Origin: Branchiostoma floridae | Taxonomy: Eukaryota > Chordata > Leptocardii > Amphioxiformes > Branchiostomatidae | NCBI RefSeq assembly: GCF_000003815.2 | Contig: NC_049981.1 | Location: 335,122-399,121 of the forward strand | Reading direction: 5' to 3' | Length of the DNA: 64,000 bases | Part shown: in pieces, positions 11,042 to 23,179 of the stretch | How positions within the stretch are numbered: position 1 is the first letter of the stretch | How the letters are laid out: every line of letters begins with the position of its first letter | The notes under the pieces: model-generated | Seen by the model: the letters and a program-made list of their open reading frames with translations, nothing else | Database searches by the model: none | Told to the model about the DNA's origin: nothing | Program-made: the position numbers and the translations under genes

Positions 11042-12489
11042 CTAGTCATAAGCTAATGTTGTCGTTGCGTATGGTGCGAGCTTTCCATTTTCCCATTTAC
11101 ATGACACATCCACGTAGCTCACTGCATATGGCTGAATGGTATACTTGTCCCTGAATGACTGATCGTGAGCTAAGGTTGTCGTTGCATATGGTGGAAACCT
11201 GCCATTTTCCCCTTTGCATGACACATCCATGTAGCTCACTGCATATGGCTGAATGGTGTCATCGTCCTTGGATGCCTGGTCATCATGAGCTAAGGTTGTC
11301 GTTGCATATGGTGGAAGCCTGCCATTTTCCCCTTTGCATGACACATCCATGTAGGACACTGCATATGGCTGAATGATATCATTGTTTTCTGATATCTGGT
11401 CAGGAGCTATGGTTGTCGTTGCATATGGTGGAAGCCTGCCATTTTCCCTTTTGCATGACACATCCATGTAGCTCACTGCATATGGCTGAATGGTGTCATC
11501 GTCCCCCGATGCCTGGTCAGTTAGTTGTTGCCCTGAATGTTTGCCTGCCCTTTCCTTCTTCCCAGCCACATCAGCGTATGCCACTGCGTATGGCTGAATG
11601 GTATGTTCGTCCCCTGATGATGCCTTGTCAGGAAGCCGGTGCCTTGAGTGGGTGGTTGCCCTCTCCCCCTTCTCAGGCACATCAGCGTATGCCACTGCGT
11701 ATGGCTGAATGGTACCATCATGGGTAGAGTTGGGTTGCCCATTTACAGCTGAGTTTGCGGTAGACACGTCTACTTCAAATGAGTCACCCTGGTCTTCTCC
11801 ACTAGGTGTATTTTGACAGGGACAAGTTGCTCCACCATAAAAGCGTTTGATAGTAATACAGATAACAGTTAAAGCAGACACAATGAAGATCGGCACAACG
11901 GCAGCAGCGATCATGGCAAACAGATAACGCTTACCATCTTTGCTGATGATTGCGTCCTCTTCAAGAATGTGAATGACAGACATATATCTGTTGGTGGTTT
12001 TGGTAACCGCAGTAACGTTACCTATGCCAGCAGTAGATGTTAATGTGGGGGATGTATTCTTGGTGTCACATTTCCCAGTCTCGATGAAGTCCTTTCTAAG
12101 GGCGACAAGGAGAGTTCCACGAAGTTCAGAGGGTGATGAACACATCAGGTCACAGAGAGTAACATGGTCCGGTAGGTTACAAACTAACCGTGTTTGGTTA
12201 TTGTCACAGTTCAGCCTGTTGCCTTCCATCGTTAGATGTATGTGTTGGTTTTGCTTCAATAGCCTTGCGATATCAATAGTGGTGATGTAGTTGGTGTTAA
12301 GATTTGCCACCGTCAGTGCATGAGGTTGTAGAAGGACATCAACAGGCACAGACTGGAGACGGTTTTGGGCCAATGACAGGAAGGCAAGGAGAGGAAGGCC
12401 CCGAAATGCATACTTGGATATGGATGATATTTCGTTTTTGTTGATGTACAGGTCTTTAAGACTGTTGAGCCCAAGGAATGTGGCAGGCT
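11042..12489 (-). CDS. LRR transmembrane receptor, exon 2 (LRRs, LRRCT, TM, ITIM-like tail)
   Basis: The exon opens at a cttttttcag acceptor in phase 1 and runs to a stop at 11042. It continues the LRR set (x-L-x-x-L-x-L-x-x-N-x pattern), then a C-terminal LRR cap with the N-R-L-N-C start and four further cysteines. After a Ser/Thr-rich stalk comes a hydrophobic span (about residues 350-375 of the joined protein), then a basic stop-transfer segment and a ~268-residue cytoplasmic tail. The last 223 residues are six tandem repeats of 32-40 residues. Each has the core IQPYAV(A/S)Y(A/M/V)DV, giving a V-x-Y-x-x-V ITIM-like motif. Joined to exon 1 the protein is 643 residues. The known role of such motifs is binding SH2 phosphatases; signalling here is inferred. 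The extracellular ligand is unknown. Confidence 0.85.
11045..11713 (-). repeat. six in-frame ~117-bp coding repeats (ITIM-like)
   Basis: In protein order the repeats are 37, 36, 39, 40, 39 and 32 residues long. Repeats 1-2 use VAYADV and have basic linkers. Repeats 3-6 use VSYMDV or VSYVDV followed by SCK-x-ENG and a second tyrosine in PPYATTT. The third to sixth units are the most alike, which indicates recent unequal crossing-over at the 3' end of the gene. Confidence 0.9.
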
Positions 12490-13454
12490 CTGAAAAAAGA
12501 AACATTTAAGATCAAAAAAGAAACTGGTTCTATCATCTTTATTTAGTATGGGCATTACCAGAAATTCATGGTTATGACTGAGAGTTGCACAACATGGACC
12601 ACAGAAAACGATAATCCACATAATTTCCAAGACTTATTTGTAATACACAAGCCTAATCTGCTTATATGTTAAAGACTGAAATATGTATGTAACACGTTTT
12701 CTATTATCCTCCAAACTGACTGAAAAATGTATATACTGAAATGTGTATTGTTTTATCGACTGAAACATGTATGTACTCATTGTAAATTGAAGCTGGAAAT
12801 AAAGATGTTATTAAAGAAAAAATATACACAATATACCACATCGTCTAAAAGCAGCCATAGATCTAGCTATGTTCGCACAATTTTATGTACTCCTTGACAA
12901 GATTGATGTGCATATTTGATCCTGATTCCATGCCATTACACTCTTTTAGGTACACACTACATTGTAACATACATATGAACCAAAAACAATGTTCGGATAT
13001 GATCAGTGAACATCTATTAGTTATTTGGTCTCTTAATTTTTTCGGGGATTGACACTATACTAACAATGGGAAATTGTAATCCAAGTGGGGTCGATTCAGA
13101 CCTCTGCAAAATGTGCTGTTTTTGAAATATGAATTATTCGGTTGTCATCAATTTTGCATTCTTGGTAACATAGTTACTTCAATATCATATCATTTTGTGG
13201 AAAAGTGGGGGGAAAGCAAAATTGCTGTTAGTGCAACTGATGATCCTTATGACATTTTTCATAAATTATGATAATGAATACTATACCTGAGAGTTTACGT
13301 AGGAAATTCTTTAGAGAGATCTCTAATTATTAAGGCTACCATATATCGGCAGTTGATATCCACGAGTGATTGATTTATTAATCGATCGATGGTGAACACA
13401 AAAATCAATAATAAATATCACAAATACACTGCCAGGCTTTTAAATTTCACACAC
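12490..13454 (-). other. phase-1 intron of the LRR receptor
   Basis: Donor TCTAG|gtgtgt at 13455/13454 and acceptor tttttcag|AGCC at 12490/12489. Joining gives the uninterrupted LRR sequence ..NRISSLEPATFLGL... A retroelement-like 3' end on the plus strand (an aataaagatgttattaaag phrase near 12800) lies within it. Confidence 0.8.
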
Positions 13455-13938
13455 CTAGACTTGAGATGCGGTTGTCATAAAGATGGAGGCTCTTCACCAA
13501 TGGCAGACCCTGAAACGCCCCCGGTTGTATTGAGGAGACATTTGACGCTGTGATGTGAAGAACCGGCAATTCTGAAATATTGGGGAAAGACCGCTTCATG
13601 ATGATTGGTGAACGGAGATGCTTGATGAAGATCGATGAAGTTGCTTTGTGGAAGTCGGTCGGGATGGTGTCAAGGCAGACAGGAAAGCTGTACGTTCCCT
13701 CATGCCCGATCCAGCTGCAATGTGACTTCTTTCCATTTTCATCCGGGCAATAGCAGACAAGGTATAAACGCTCCAGTCCCCAGCCTAGTGCCTGAAGAAC
13801 CCGCAGGTTGGACTGGGTACGACAGGTGCCGGGACAACTCGGAACGTCCGCAAGAACAGAAAGAAAATGACTGGAAAGCAGAAGTACGCCTAACCCTACG
13901 AGTGCCATGCCTTTCTCCATCTTGACTACTGCTTTCAT
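13455..13938 (-). CDS. LRR transmembrane receptor, exon 1 (signal peptide, LRRNT, first LRRs)
   Basis: Starts at M1 (13938); a second Met at codon 7 is an alternative. A hydrophobic core (about residues 11-31) ending in L-A-D is a typical signal peptide. It is followed by an N-terminal cap with cysteines (PSCPGTCRT...) and LRR sequence (LHITASNVSSIQPGAF, then LHLYDNRISSL). The exon ends in phase 1 and joins exon 2 in frame with no lost LRR residues. It lies head-on to nothing else; the next genes on this strand are the peptide precursors upstream. Confidence 0.85.
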
Positions 13939-14700
13939 TTTGACGTTTTTTTTTCGACAAGATTCGGCTGCCTTTTTGTTTTATCCCCAGAATTTGAAGG
14001 CCAAAAATTTCAAAACCACGAGAGGGATGAGATTGTTCCCTCAAAACTGAAAGTTAAATTTAACTGGATCGGTAAATCGGTAACATGCGAACGAATGCGG
14101 GTGATTCCTAAAAAAGTAAAATTTTGTTGAGTGGTACTACCAACCGTAGACTCGTGAGACGATTGACCTCTTCATGCGTCACAGTTGGATAACACAATGG
14201 TTCCGAAGATGAGTCTACGTGCCTAAATACATGTTGTATGCATGTAATTTTCCAGACACAGGTGATGTGCTAATCATTTCTTATAATTTCCGTTTGTTAT
14301 TTTTGTCTGGTAATGTGTCTACACTGCCAAAAATGATTTTTTTTTCTTATTTTGCTTACCCCATGGACAATTCTTGTATGAGGAAAAATATTCTTGCAGA
14401 AAGAAAATAGAAAATAAAATTCAATCAAAACGAGAAACTACAATTTTTTTAGAGATTTAAGCAAATCTTTTTCTTTTTTCTTGTTATGCAAGAAAAAAAT
14501 TAGAAATTCTTGTTTTTTTCTAACCAAAATCAACCCTTAAGAAATATAAGATTTTTTTTTTTCTTCCCGGAAGATAAATTTTCTGTGAGTAATAAACAAG
14601 AAAAAGCTTTTTTTTGGAAAAAAAGCAAGAAAACAAATCTCAAATTGTCTCAAAAACTTAACAAGCATAAATTTGCTTGCTCCATGGACAGCTAAGGATC
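13939..14700. other. 5' flank of the LRR receptor; A/T-rich low-complexity DNA
   Basis: 13939-14050 would hold the receptor's 5' UTR or promoter; no clear TATA box was found. 14270-14700 consists of many T and A runs, probably slippage-prone low-complexity sequence. No coding feature is supported. Confidence 0.4.
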
Positions 14701-14898
14701 AACACAGCACATAGTGGCTCACTCACACAACGTATGTCCTAAGGTAATTGAGATCAACAAACACAAAGCAAAATGACAGCTGTGAATTTTGTATGGAGTT
14801 TATTTTGCTCAGATTGAAGTGGATTGAATAACCCCACGACGTACCAAGCGCTGGGTACGAGGATGATACCTCACATCCTCATCAAACGCCTTTTCGGC

Positions 14899-16917
14899 TC
14901 ACTCCCTCTCTAGCTCCGAGATGTCGTTGAGGGCCGAATCGACCTCGTCGTTTGTGATAGCCGAATTGTAAGCCAAGACTGCGTCGGAGTTTGGCCCCTT
15001 GATCTGCTCGTTGTCGACAGGATTCAGGAACGTCGACCTCTTGAATTGGCCGTTTCTAATAAGACTGAGTAGCGGCCACCTCTTGAACTGACCGTTCAGG
15101 GGGTCTCGTTGGGATGACCGTTTCCCGGGAAAGCCGTCGCCTGATGTATCGCAATTAGGCTCACCAGTACTGCAGCCGTACTGCCTCCTTCGCCCCAGTC
15201 CTGTTAAGTGCAGCCGGTTGCCTTGCCCGTTGGCGACGGGGCTCAGTATTCCAGGAGAAACCTGAAAAAGAAAGTCCGCAACACCGTTCACATTATTATT
15301 CCGCTACCATTGAATGAAAGCTTAGAGTCTACTGATTATTCTAATGTACGTTGTTATATAGTCCAGGTGGGGGATATCGCCGTTCTATGGCTCTTTATAC
15401 AAATTAATGGAAATTAGACGATTACACCCCAGTTTAAAATCAAAGCACCATATGTAGAGTAATGCTTGTCGACATAACATCAAACTTAGTGAAAGTCTCA
15501 AGCCGCAATTTGCAGAAACCCATTGCGTCATAGATACATGCATCATGAAGGAAATTGAATCAAATTAAATTTTAGAAATCTGTGAAAAATCGTGATGTAG
15601 CGTACTCTATATATTCTTCATACACTACCATAGAATTGAAGTTTGAAGTCACACAAACATTTTGAAATATATTTTTGTATATTTACGTTTAAGGTGGGAT
15701 ATTGTCGTGATATAACTCTTAATGCAAATTAATGCAAATTCTGCTACCATGTCCCAGATTAAAATCAAAGCAATATTATTTGAGTAATAATCGCCCAAAT
15801 AACATCAAACTTGTTCAAAGTTAAGTTTTCATTTTCTGACACTTTAAACTGCCAAGCTTGTTTTCAAAGCAACCGTTGTCGTGGGAAAGAACTGCTTCAT
15901 GAATTAAACTTATTAATAATCCGATAATTTGGCTCCAAAATGAATAAAAACATTTGATCTATGTAAAGCTATGGCAAGAGAAGGCATGGTGTATATTTCC
16001 CTTCATACTGTTTTGTAGGGTGAAATATAATCATGACAATAGTAAACTACATGGATAGTCAAAGTGGCGAACCTCGTCATTCTTGGCCTCACTGCTGACA
16101 CCACGATCAACTGCCATGTCGATCTGTATCATGTCAGCCTCCTGATTGTACGTCTTTACCGCTGAAAAAAATCAGTATAGATCAATTAGGTATTCAGCTT
16201 TTGTCATTAATGTTACAATAAAGAACCAACTTCAGTACAATGTCGTAATCTCACGTATATCGAGACAAAAACGTTTGATAGCCATTGTGGAGGTAACAGC
16301 CTACGGCTTCGATCGCCCGACGACCGAAAGGTCTGGGACCGACGGTCATGCGGAATATACCATGTTTTTTGTGTCAAACAACCCAAGAAAAGCAACTTTC
16401 AATGCGAAATGCGCCAGTAATTGGCAAATTGTAACGTTCTAAGTTCTAATGCGGAATCCTGTCCTCGTACGTATTATCGACAACGACACACTCGGCGCAT
16501 TCGAAATGAGTTCCAATGATGTGAGCCCATGTAATAGTAGACCCCCATACGCTTGTGATAATCCAAGTTCGGAACCCCATTGAACGTTATCGCGGCCGAG
16601 CGTACAAATTATTAGAGTACTTTGTATATGCATATGAGACTGACTGTGTTTACTAAAACACTAGAACAAAAAAAGTGTCTACTCTAGTCATTACTGACTA
16701 GATATTAGTAAGCAACAATTACGTATAGACGAAGTGGTTAGGTGGGAAAAGGACAGTACAAACTTTTGGAGGTGGCTTCATGTTCAGTGTAAAGCAATCA
16801 CCGAGAAAACCAAAAAGCCACCGTTAACACGTCTGCATTTACAGTATATCAATACTCACGAAGTCCGGCGGCCTGCATACTACACAGACACAGGACAAAT
16901 GCCACTGCGAACAACAT
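14899..16917 (-). CDS. P1: precursor of a cyclic amidated peptide (3 exons)
   Basis: Exons on the minus strand are 16860-16917 (signal peptide), 16073-16161 (spacer) and 14899-15261 (peptides). Splice sites are GT/AG and phases agree (1, then 0), giving 169 residues. The signal begins MLFAVAFVLCLCSMQAAG. Exon 3 holds RRR followed by QYGCSTGEPNCDTSGDGFP and then G-K-R, a predicted 19-residue peptide. Its N-terminal Gln can form pyroglutamate, two Cys six apart can form a disulphide, and Gly-Lys-Arg is an amidation and cleavage signal. Two further KR-bounded segments end in NGQF, followed by an acidic C-terminal spacer. Unlike P2, P4 and P5 it has a single cyclic peptide. The family is not one I recognise; hormone or neuropeptide function is inferred from precursor architecture. 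Confidence 0.75.
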
Positions 16918-17060
16918 CTTTGCCAGCGCTTTGACAATGTCTCCAATATTTTCTTCTGATGAATCTACCGCTGTCAAATATGCCTCATCATTTATACATT
17001 TTATCTCAAGGCCTTTTCCTGCCAGATGGAAAAGTTCCACGACCTAAGGTTATTGTTGCT

Positions 17061-17068
17061 ACGTCATA
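17061..17068 (-). promoter_or_regulatory. possible CRE/AP-1-like site upstream of P1
   Basis: The minus strand reads TATGACGT(AG) about 145 bases before the P1 start. Similar TGACGCA sequences occur at the same place upstream of P2, P3 and P5, and the site is lost in P4. The flanks are also conserved by duplication, so function is only a possibility. Confidence 0.2.
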
Positions 17069-17287
17069 GACGTGTTTGTTTAACTTTGTGAGCTATTTTA
17101 GTTTCCTTGTCCGGTAGTATTGTTGTCTTATCTTGGATTTGGTGTTATGATTGGTGGTGTGAATCTAGTGGTACAGGTGAACGCCCTTACTGACATGTGA
17201 CAGGTCATTTCTTCAGACCAAGGTAAATTATTATGTTCCAACGTACATCTGACCCTAGTAAAATATGCGAAAACCCAAACGCTCTCG

Positions 17288-17291
17288 CACG

Positions 17292-17328
<37 letters not shown>

Positions 17329-17397
17329 GCACACACAAACAAACAAACACAGACAGGCAGACAGGCAGAGACACAGACAGACATACAGACACATACT
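17288..17397. repeat. (CA)n / (CAGA)n compound microsatellite
   Basis: An uninterrupted CA run grades into AAAC and CAGA motifs. Homologous microsatellites with different lengths lie upstream of P2, P3, P4 and P5. Confidence 0.9.
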
Positions 17398-17739
17398 GAG
17401 AGAACAAACTGTCATGGACAAACAAGAAAGTTTGACCAAAAAAACGCCTATGACGACAGAGCTGCAATAACCTTTGGGCGTGGAATTTGGCCATCTGGCA
17501 AGAAAAGACTTGTCAAAACACGAGTATTGATTTCTGATATTTGTGGTCGTGCCCTATCGACTACTTGACATGACTCCAATGTCGTTTCAGGGACACTGAA
17601 GTCGTCATTAGTTTACATTACGTGTTGCATGGCAGGTAAAGTAACGATTGCAATTGATCTATTCTTCTCCCCAATGGGGTTAGCATGCACTGCGACTTCC
17701 CAAATTAGCGAAGTTCGACATACTAGTATCCCAATAGTT

Positions 17740-18040
17740 TTTAAGCCTTATAGAAACGTTACTAAGTGACTTTGAGCAGCAAAATGGCTTGCTACTTTTC
17801 GTCGACGGCTTCTTCGATAATATTCAAGTAATAAAAGTAACGCACACTTTGTAACATAGTGAGCATTCCGAGTACCCGACTTTCGACTCACATAATTTTC
17901 AAGCCTTATAGAAACGTAACTAACTAATTTTTGGCCCTCAAATGTCTGTCGACGGTTTTTACTATGGCATCTATACACGCATACTTTGTAATTTTGACGC
18001 CATATCGATTGAAATTTAAGAATATACATTGCCAATTATG
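17740..18040. repeat. two units of an aagcc-ttatagaaacgtaac repeat
   Basis: Two tandem units share aagccttatagaaacgt, aagtaataaaagtaacgcac and cgacttt phrases. They are related to the longer 212-bp array at 29640-30670. The same pair occurs at 21990-22290, 56830-57060 and 61070-61350. Confidence 0.65.
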
Positions 18041-18343
18041 TAAATACATCATCATGCACCGTGAGGACACCATCTGTTTGTCCATAGGGCTGGGATCTAC
18101 AATTTAGGACATTTCAAAAAAGGCAGGGCATGGGACACTGCGTTCTATGAAGTTTTAAATATGTGCCATATTTGGAAATCACGGAAATTCAATACATGCA
18201 GCATTTGAAACTTAATAAAAAGTCGATATATTTAACATAAAGCGCACCATTTAAGGCCTCATTTAAACAGCTGATTGGAAAATATAAGAGTAAACTTTTT
18301 CTGAAGGAAAAAAAAAATCTGTTCTTTAATTAACAAAGTTAAG

Positions 18344-18407
18344 TCGTCGGTACATGATTCAGGATCGCACACGGGTGGGTTTGATCCGCCCCTGTGCATA
18401 TTCAAAC
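18344..18407 (-). pseudogene. truncated terminal exon of the EGF-domain gene (relic between P1 and P2)
   Basis: It starts after a tatacag acceptor and reads LNMHRGGSNPPVCDPESCTDD before homology stops at the duplication junction (18344). Intact relatives at 52768-52883 and 62118-62233 continue to GYACL(P/S)NQ and stop. The last cysteines and the stop are therefore missing. Confidence 0.55.
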
Positions 18408-18536
18408 CTGTATATGGAGTGAGACATAGTTCTATGTTAGTTTTGACGTTAAACAGATCGTACGCTCCATGCTGACACACGCTGCAATCCTACAAAATTG
18501 CTACATTACATCAAAGGCTATCTGCTAAAAAAACCA

Positions 18537-18730
18537 CTATGCCATGTTCAGGACATAAGATATAAAACCGGACGTCATCTGCAGTACCAAGGTCACACAG
18601 CAGGGGGCCCAAACTGATCTTGACTTTCTTCTTCCAATCATCATTCATCAAATTTTTTTCTGAGGTTCCCAAGTTATTCTGGTCACAAATATCCGTCTGT
18701 ACAGTCTGTAAGTCAAACACACACACACAC
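18537..18730 (-). other. conserved open block, possible exon of an EGF-associated gene
   Basis: The minus frame reads ..TDICDQNNLGTS.., DWKKKV, LGPLLCDLG and DVRFYILCPE. A diverged copy at 23396-23595 keeps the same frame over about 65 codons despite many substitutions. A nearly identical copy is at 57590-57775. A fourth copy near 28000-28170 has stops. No known domain is recognised and splice sites are not convincing. Confidence 0.3.
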
Positions 18731-19223
18731 GCCTGAAAAATACCGATATTTTTTAAGGTAATATTAATCACAGTTAAATTAGAAATTTGTCTATGAAGGT
18801 AATAAGATAGAATTAATTTACATAAAAGTCACATCATTTCCTTGAAAAAATTAAACAGTTCACGACCTTGCGCGTGCAACGGGAAATGTAGGTTATGCCT
18901 ACAGGACATTCAGTGTCTGTAAATATATTTGGGTTATAGGCAGAATGATCACCTGAATAACAAAGATATCTGGTGTAACGCAAACGTAGACAGCACAGAA
19001 ACTATGAGTACGTCAGCTATGAACAGATCAACACAACACACAGTGGTGCGCTCACACAACTTATGATCTAAGGTAATTGAGACCAACACAAAGCAAAATG
19101 ACAACTGTGAATTCTGTATGGAGTTTATTTTGCTCAGCTTGAAGTGAATTAAATAACCCCAGGAAGTACCAAGCGTAGGGTACGAGGATGATAGCTCACA
19201 TCCTCATCAAACGCCTTTTCGGC

Positions 19224-21172
19224 TCACTCCCCCTCTAGCTCCAAGATGTCGCTGAGGGCCGAATCGACCTCGTCGTTTGTGATAGCCGAATTGTAAGCCA
19301 AGACTGCGTCGGAGTTTGGCCCCTTGATCTGCTCGTTGTCGACAGGATTCAGAAACGTCGACCTCTTGAATTGGCCGTTTCTAATAAGACTGAGTAGCGG
19401 CAACCTCTTGAACTGACCGTTCAGGGGGTCTCGTTGGGATGACCGTTTCCCGGGAAAGCCATTGCCTGCAGCATCGCAATTAGGGTTATTAAAGCTGCAG
19501 TCGGCTTGCCTCCTTCGCTCCAGTCCCAGCCGGCTGTTCAGGGGGGCTCGCGATCGTTGGGATGACCGTTTCCCGGGAAAGCCATCGCCTATAACATCGC
19601 AATTAACGTCATTTGGGCCGCAGTCGTACTGCCTCCTACGCTCCAATCCCGTTAAGTACAGCCGATTGCCTTGCCCGTTGGCGATGGGGCTCAGTAGTCG
19701 TGGAGAAACCTGAAAAAAGGTCCACCATTCACATAGTCAGTCCGCTACCATGGAATGAAAGCTTGGGGTCTACTGATTATCCTAATGTACGTTTTATATA
19801 GTCCAGGTGGAATATCGTCGATCTATGGCTCTTTATACAAATTAATGCAAATTAGGTGATTATATCCCAGATTAAAATCAAAGCAACGTAACTTGAGTAA
19901 GACTTGTCTAAATAACTTCAAACTTGTGGTGGATAGATACACTGTTATATGGAGTGAAAAATATAACAGTATATTTTCCTCCGACTCCGTACTGTGCTAT
20001 ATTGAGTGAAATATAATTATACCAATAGAAAGCTAAATGGCCGCAAAGTTTTCAAAATGCCGAACCTTGTCATCCTCGGCCTCACTGATGCTGACACCAC
20101 GATCAACTGTCATGTCCATCTGTATCATGTCAGCCTCCTGATGGTACGTCTTCACCGCTGAAAAACAACCACCAGACGTCTTCAGCCATAAATGAGTACA
20201 AATCAATGAGGTATTCAGCTATTGTCATTATTTTATAATGGAGGATTACAATTCAGTACAATTGTGGAGGTAACAGCCTCACCACGGTTTGGATCGCCCG
20301 ACGACCAACTGTTGGAGACCCGACGGCGATGAGGAATACACCGTGTTGTATTTTGTAATGTCATCCCACCCGAGAAAAATGTGTCAAACGTTGAGACAAC
20401 TTGGTGTTTTTTAACAATTTGCAGCAGCAATTCTAACGTCTGAATCCGATATTCGTATTATAGGCAACGCCGATATTGGAAGTTGCTGCACTTGTGTCAA
20501 GCTAGCTTGCGGTTCGAAAGATACTCAACGAATTTCAGAGACAAAGAACGAATTTTCTTTCTTTTTGTGTATTTGTCGTCATCTAAGTCATACTTTTACG
20601 CATTACACAATATCTAAATTATAAAAAAAATCGGAGAAAATGACAAAACAGTGACGCAGTGAACGAACCCCGCAGTGACGCAAGTGTGGTAGGAGCGCAC
20701 CTTTAGTTCGAATTATGCTATGTAAGCCCATGTGATAACAGTTGAACGTCATTCGCTTGTGAGAACCCAATTAATCGCCTGGTTCGGAACACCCGTATTG
20801 AACATTGTCGCGACCAGCGAGTATACTGTATATACAGCGAGTATATTTCAATGAGTATCACTTCTTGATAAAAATGTGATTTGATGTTAAGATGTATCCG
20901 ATCTTCAATTTGTGCACTTTCATCGTAACAGGCCTACTACATATAATATTGCACAATGTATAGTACGTACATGTAACGCATAGACGAAGGGGTTAGGTGG
21001 GAAAAAGACAGAACAAACAATTGGCGGTGGCTTCGTGTTCAGTGTAAAGCAATCACCCAGAAAACCATAAAGCCACCGTTAACACGTCTGCATTTACAGT
21101 ATATCAATACTCACGAAGTCCGGCGGCCTGCATACTACACAGACACAGGACCAATGCCACTGCGAATAACAT
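19224..21172 (-). CDS. P2: precursor with two cyclic amidated peptides (3 exons)
   Basis: Exons are 21115-21172 (signal, MLFAVALVLCLCSMQAAG), 20066-20157 (30-codon acidic spacer ending EAEDDK) and 19224-19709 (peptides and C-terminal spacer). Phases agree throughout, giving 211 residues. Exon 3 has two tandem cassettes, each preceded by ERRR. The predicted peptides are QYDCGPNDVNCDVIGDGFP and QADCSFNNPNCDAAGNGFP, both followed by G-K-R. A linker (SSQRSRAPLNSR) separates the cassettes. A second-position Ala instead of aromatic in the second peptide is unusual. NGQF-KR segments follow, as in P1. Confidence 0.75.
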
Positions 21173-21544
21173 CTTTGCCAGCGCTTTGACAATGTCTCCA
21201 ATATCTTCTTCTGATGAATCTACCTCTATCATGTATTCACCATCATTTATACTTTTTATCTCAAGGCATTTTCCTGCCAGATGGTCAAGTTCCAGGACCT
21301 AAGGTTATTGTTGCTGCGTCATAGACGTGTTTGTTTAACTTTGTGAGCTATTTTAGTTTCCTTGCCCGGTAGTATTGTTGTCTTATCTTGGATTTGGTGT
21401 TATATGATTGGTGGTGCGAATCTAGTGGTACAGGTGAACGCCCTTACTGACACGTGACAGGTCATTTCTTCAGACCAAGGTAAATTATTATGTTCCAACG
21501 TACATCTGACCCTAGTAAAATATGCGAAAACTCAAACGCTCTCG

Positions 21545-21645
21545 CACGCGCGCACACACACACACACACAAACACACACAAACAAACAAACAAACAAACA
21601 CAGACATACAGGCAGAGACACAGACAGACATACAGACACAAACTG
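21545..21645. repeat. CA / AAAC compound microsatellite upstream of P2
   Basis: Short CA run, then (AAAC)n, then CAGA repeats. Homologous to 17288-17397. Confidence 0.9.
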
Positions 21646-21989
21646 AGAGAACAAACTGTCATGGACATACAAGAAAGTTTGACCAAAAAAAACGCATATG
21701 ACGACATAGGTACACTAACCTTTGGGCGTGAAATTTGGCCATCTGGCAGGAAAAGACTTGTCAAAACACGAGTATTGATTTCTGACATTTGGACTCTTGT
21801 CCTATCGACTACTTGACATGACCTCAATGTCGTTTCAGGGACACTGAAGTCGTCATTAGTTTACATTGCGTGTTGCATGGCAGGTAAAGTAACGATTGCA
21901 ATTGGTCTATTCTTCTCCCCAATGGGGTTAGCATGCACTACGACTTCCCAAAATAGGGAATGCCCAGATACGCGAAGTTCGACATACTA

Positions 21990-22300
21990 GTATCCCAATA
22001 GTTTTTAAGCCTTATAGTAACGTAACTAAGTAATTTTTAGCAGCCAAATGGCTTGCTACTTTTTTGTCGACGGCTTCTTCGATAATATTCAAGTAATAAA
22101 AGTAACGCACACTTTGTAATATAGTGAGCATTCCGAGTACCCGACTTTCGACTCACATAATTTTCAAGCCTTATAGAAACGTAACGAACTAATTTTTGGC
22201 CCTCAAATGTCTGTCGACGATTTTTACTATGGCATCTATACACGCATACTTTGTAATTTTGACGCCATATCGATTGAAATTTAAGAATATACATTGTCAA
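21990..22300. repeat. two units of the aagcc-ttatag repeat upstream of P2
   Basis: Same two-unit arrangement as 17740-18040, with scattered substitutions. It is part of the block duplicated with P5. Confidence 0.65.
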
Positions 22301-22615
22301 TTATGTAAATACATCATCATGCACCGTGAGGACACCATCTGTTTGTCCATAGGGCTGGGATCTACAATTTAGGACATTTAAAAAAAGGCGGGGCATGGGA
22401 CACTGCGTTCTATGAAGTTTTAAATATGTGCCATATTTGGGAATCACGGAAATTCAATACATGCAGCATTTGAAACTTAATTAAAAGTCGATATATTTAA
22501 CATAAAGCGCACCATTTAAGGCCTCATTTAAATAGCTGATTGGAAAATATAAGAGTAAACTTTTCCTGAAGGAAAAAAAAAACTTCTATTCTTTAATTAA
22601 CAAAGTTAAGTTAAA

Positions 22616-23170
22616 TAGAAAACGTTATCAATTGATGTAATATGCAAATGAGGTAGCATATGAAAATGCTCTCAATAGCGCAATCAAGAGAAAGCACTGT
22701 GACACGTCATTGCCATTTGGCGAAGGTTTGGGATATATAAAATCTAGTTTATAACTCATTCTATGAATATGTATTTTGAATGTTCACAACATTGCCCGCT
22801 AATACCATCTATATAATCAAATCAACCTGGCTAAATGCACGGATGGCCATATTAAAATTTTTCTGGATTCTTCTTTGGTTGCAAATTACTGTCAAAATAC
22901 AGATATCACTTTTGATTGGTACAGATACAGCAAACGTCATTTTCCTCTACTCCGCTACCTTCAAAGAATAAATAAAGAACAGTAATTTTTGTACGCACCA
23001 TTCAGTAAAAAAACCAGTAAACCACACTCGGTGAATTCAATGAAGCATGCTTAGCATGTCTGATTTCATTTTCAGACTTTTATTTCATTCGTTTCCATCT
23101 TTCACCTGAACGACTTGACCAATCACAGATGTTGTTTCTGTGACTTTGGTCAGAAGACTTGGGCCAACCA
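22616..23170. other. unique segment between P2 and the E3 relic
   Basis: At 22616 homology to the other peptide-gene flanks ends: aaagttaag is followed by new AT-rich sequence rather than the EGF relic. No coding region or repeat is recognised. Confidence 0.5.
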
Positions 23171-23179
23171 CAGTGATTG

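Noticed and set aside
14899-15261. Assignment of the peptide family to calcitonin or vasotocin
   Set aside because: Pro-amide and a ring recall calcitonin, but the ring is C-x6-C, the peptide is only 19 residues and processing differs. Vasotocin has a nine-residue ring peptide plus neurophysin, which is absent.
17128-17568. Long open frames across CA microsatellites (also near 21462, 28157, 48615, 56301, 60444)
   Set aside because: They are Cys/Val or His/Thr repeats produced by dinucleotide runs in all frames, without conserved coding context.
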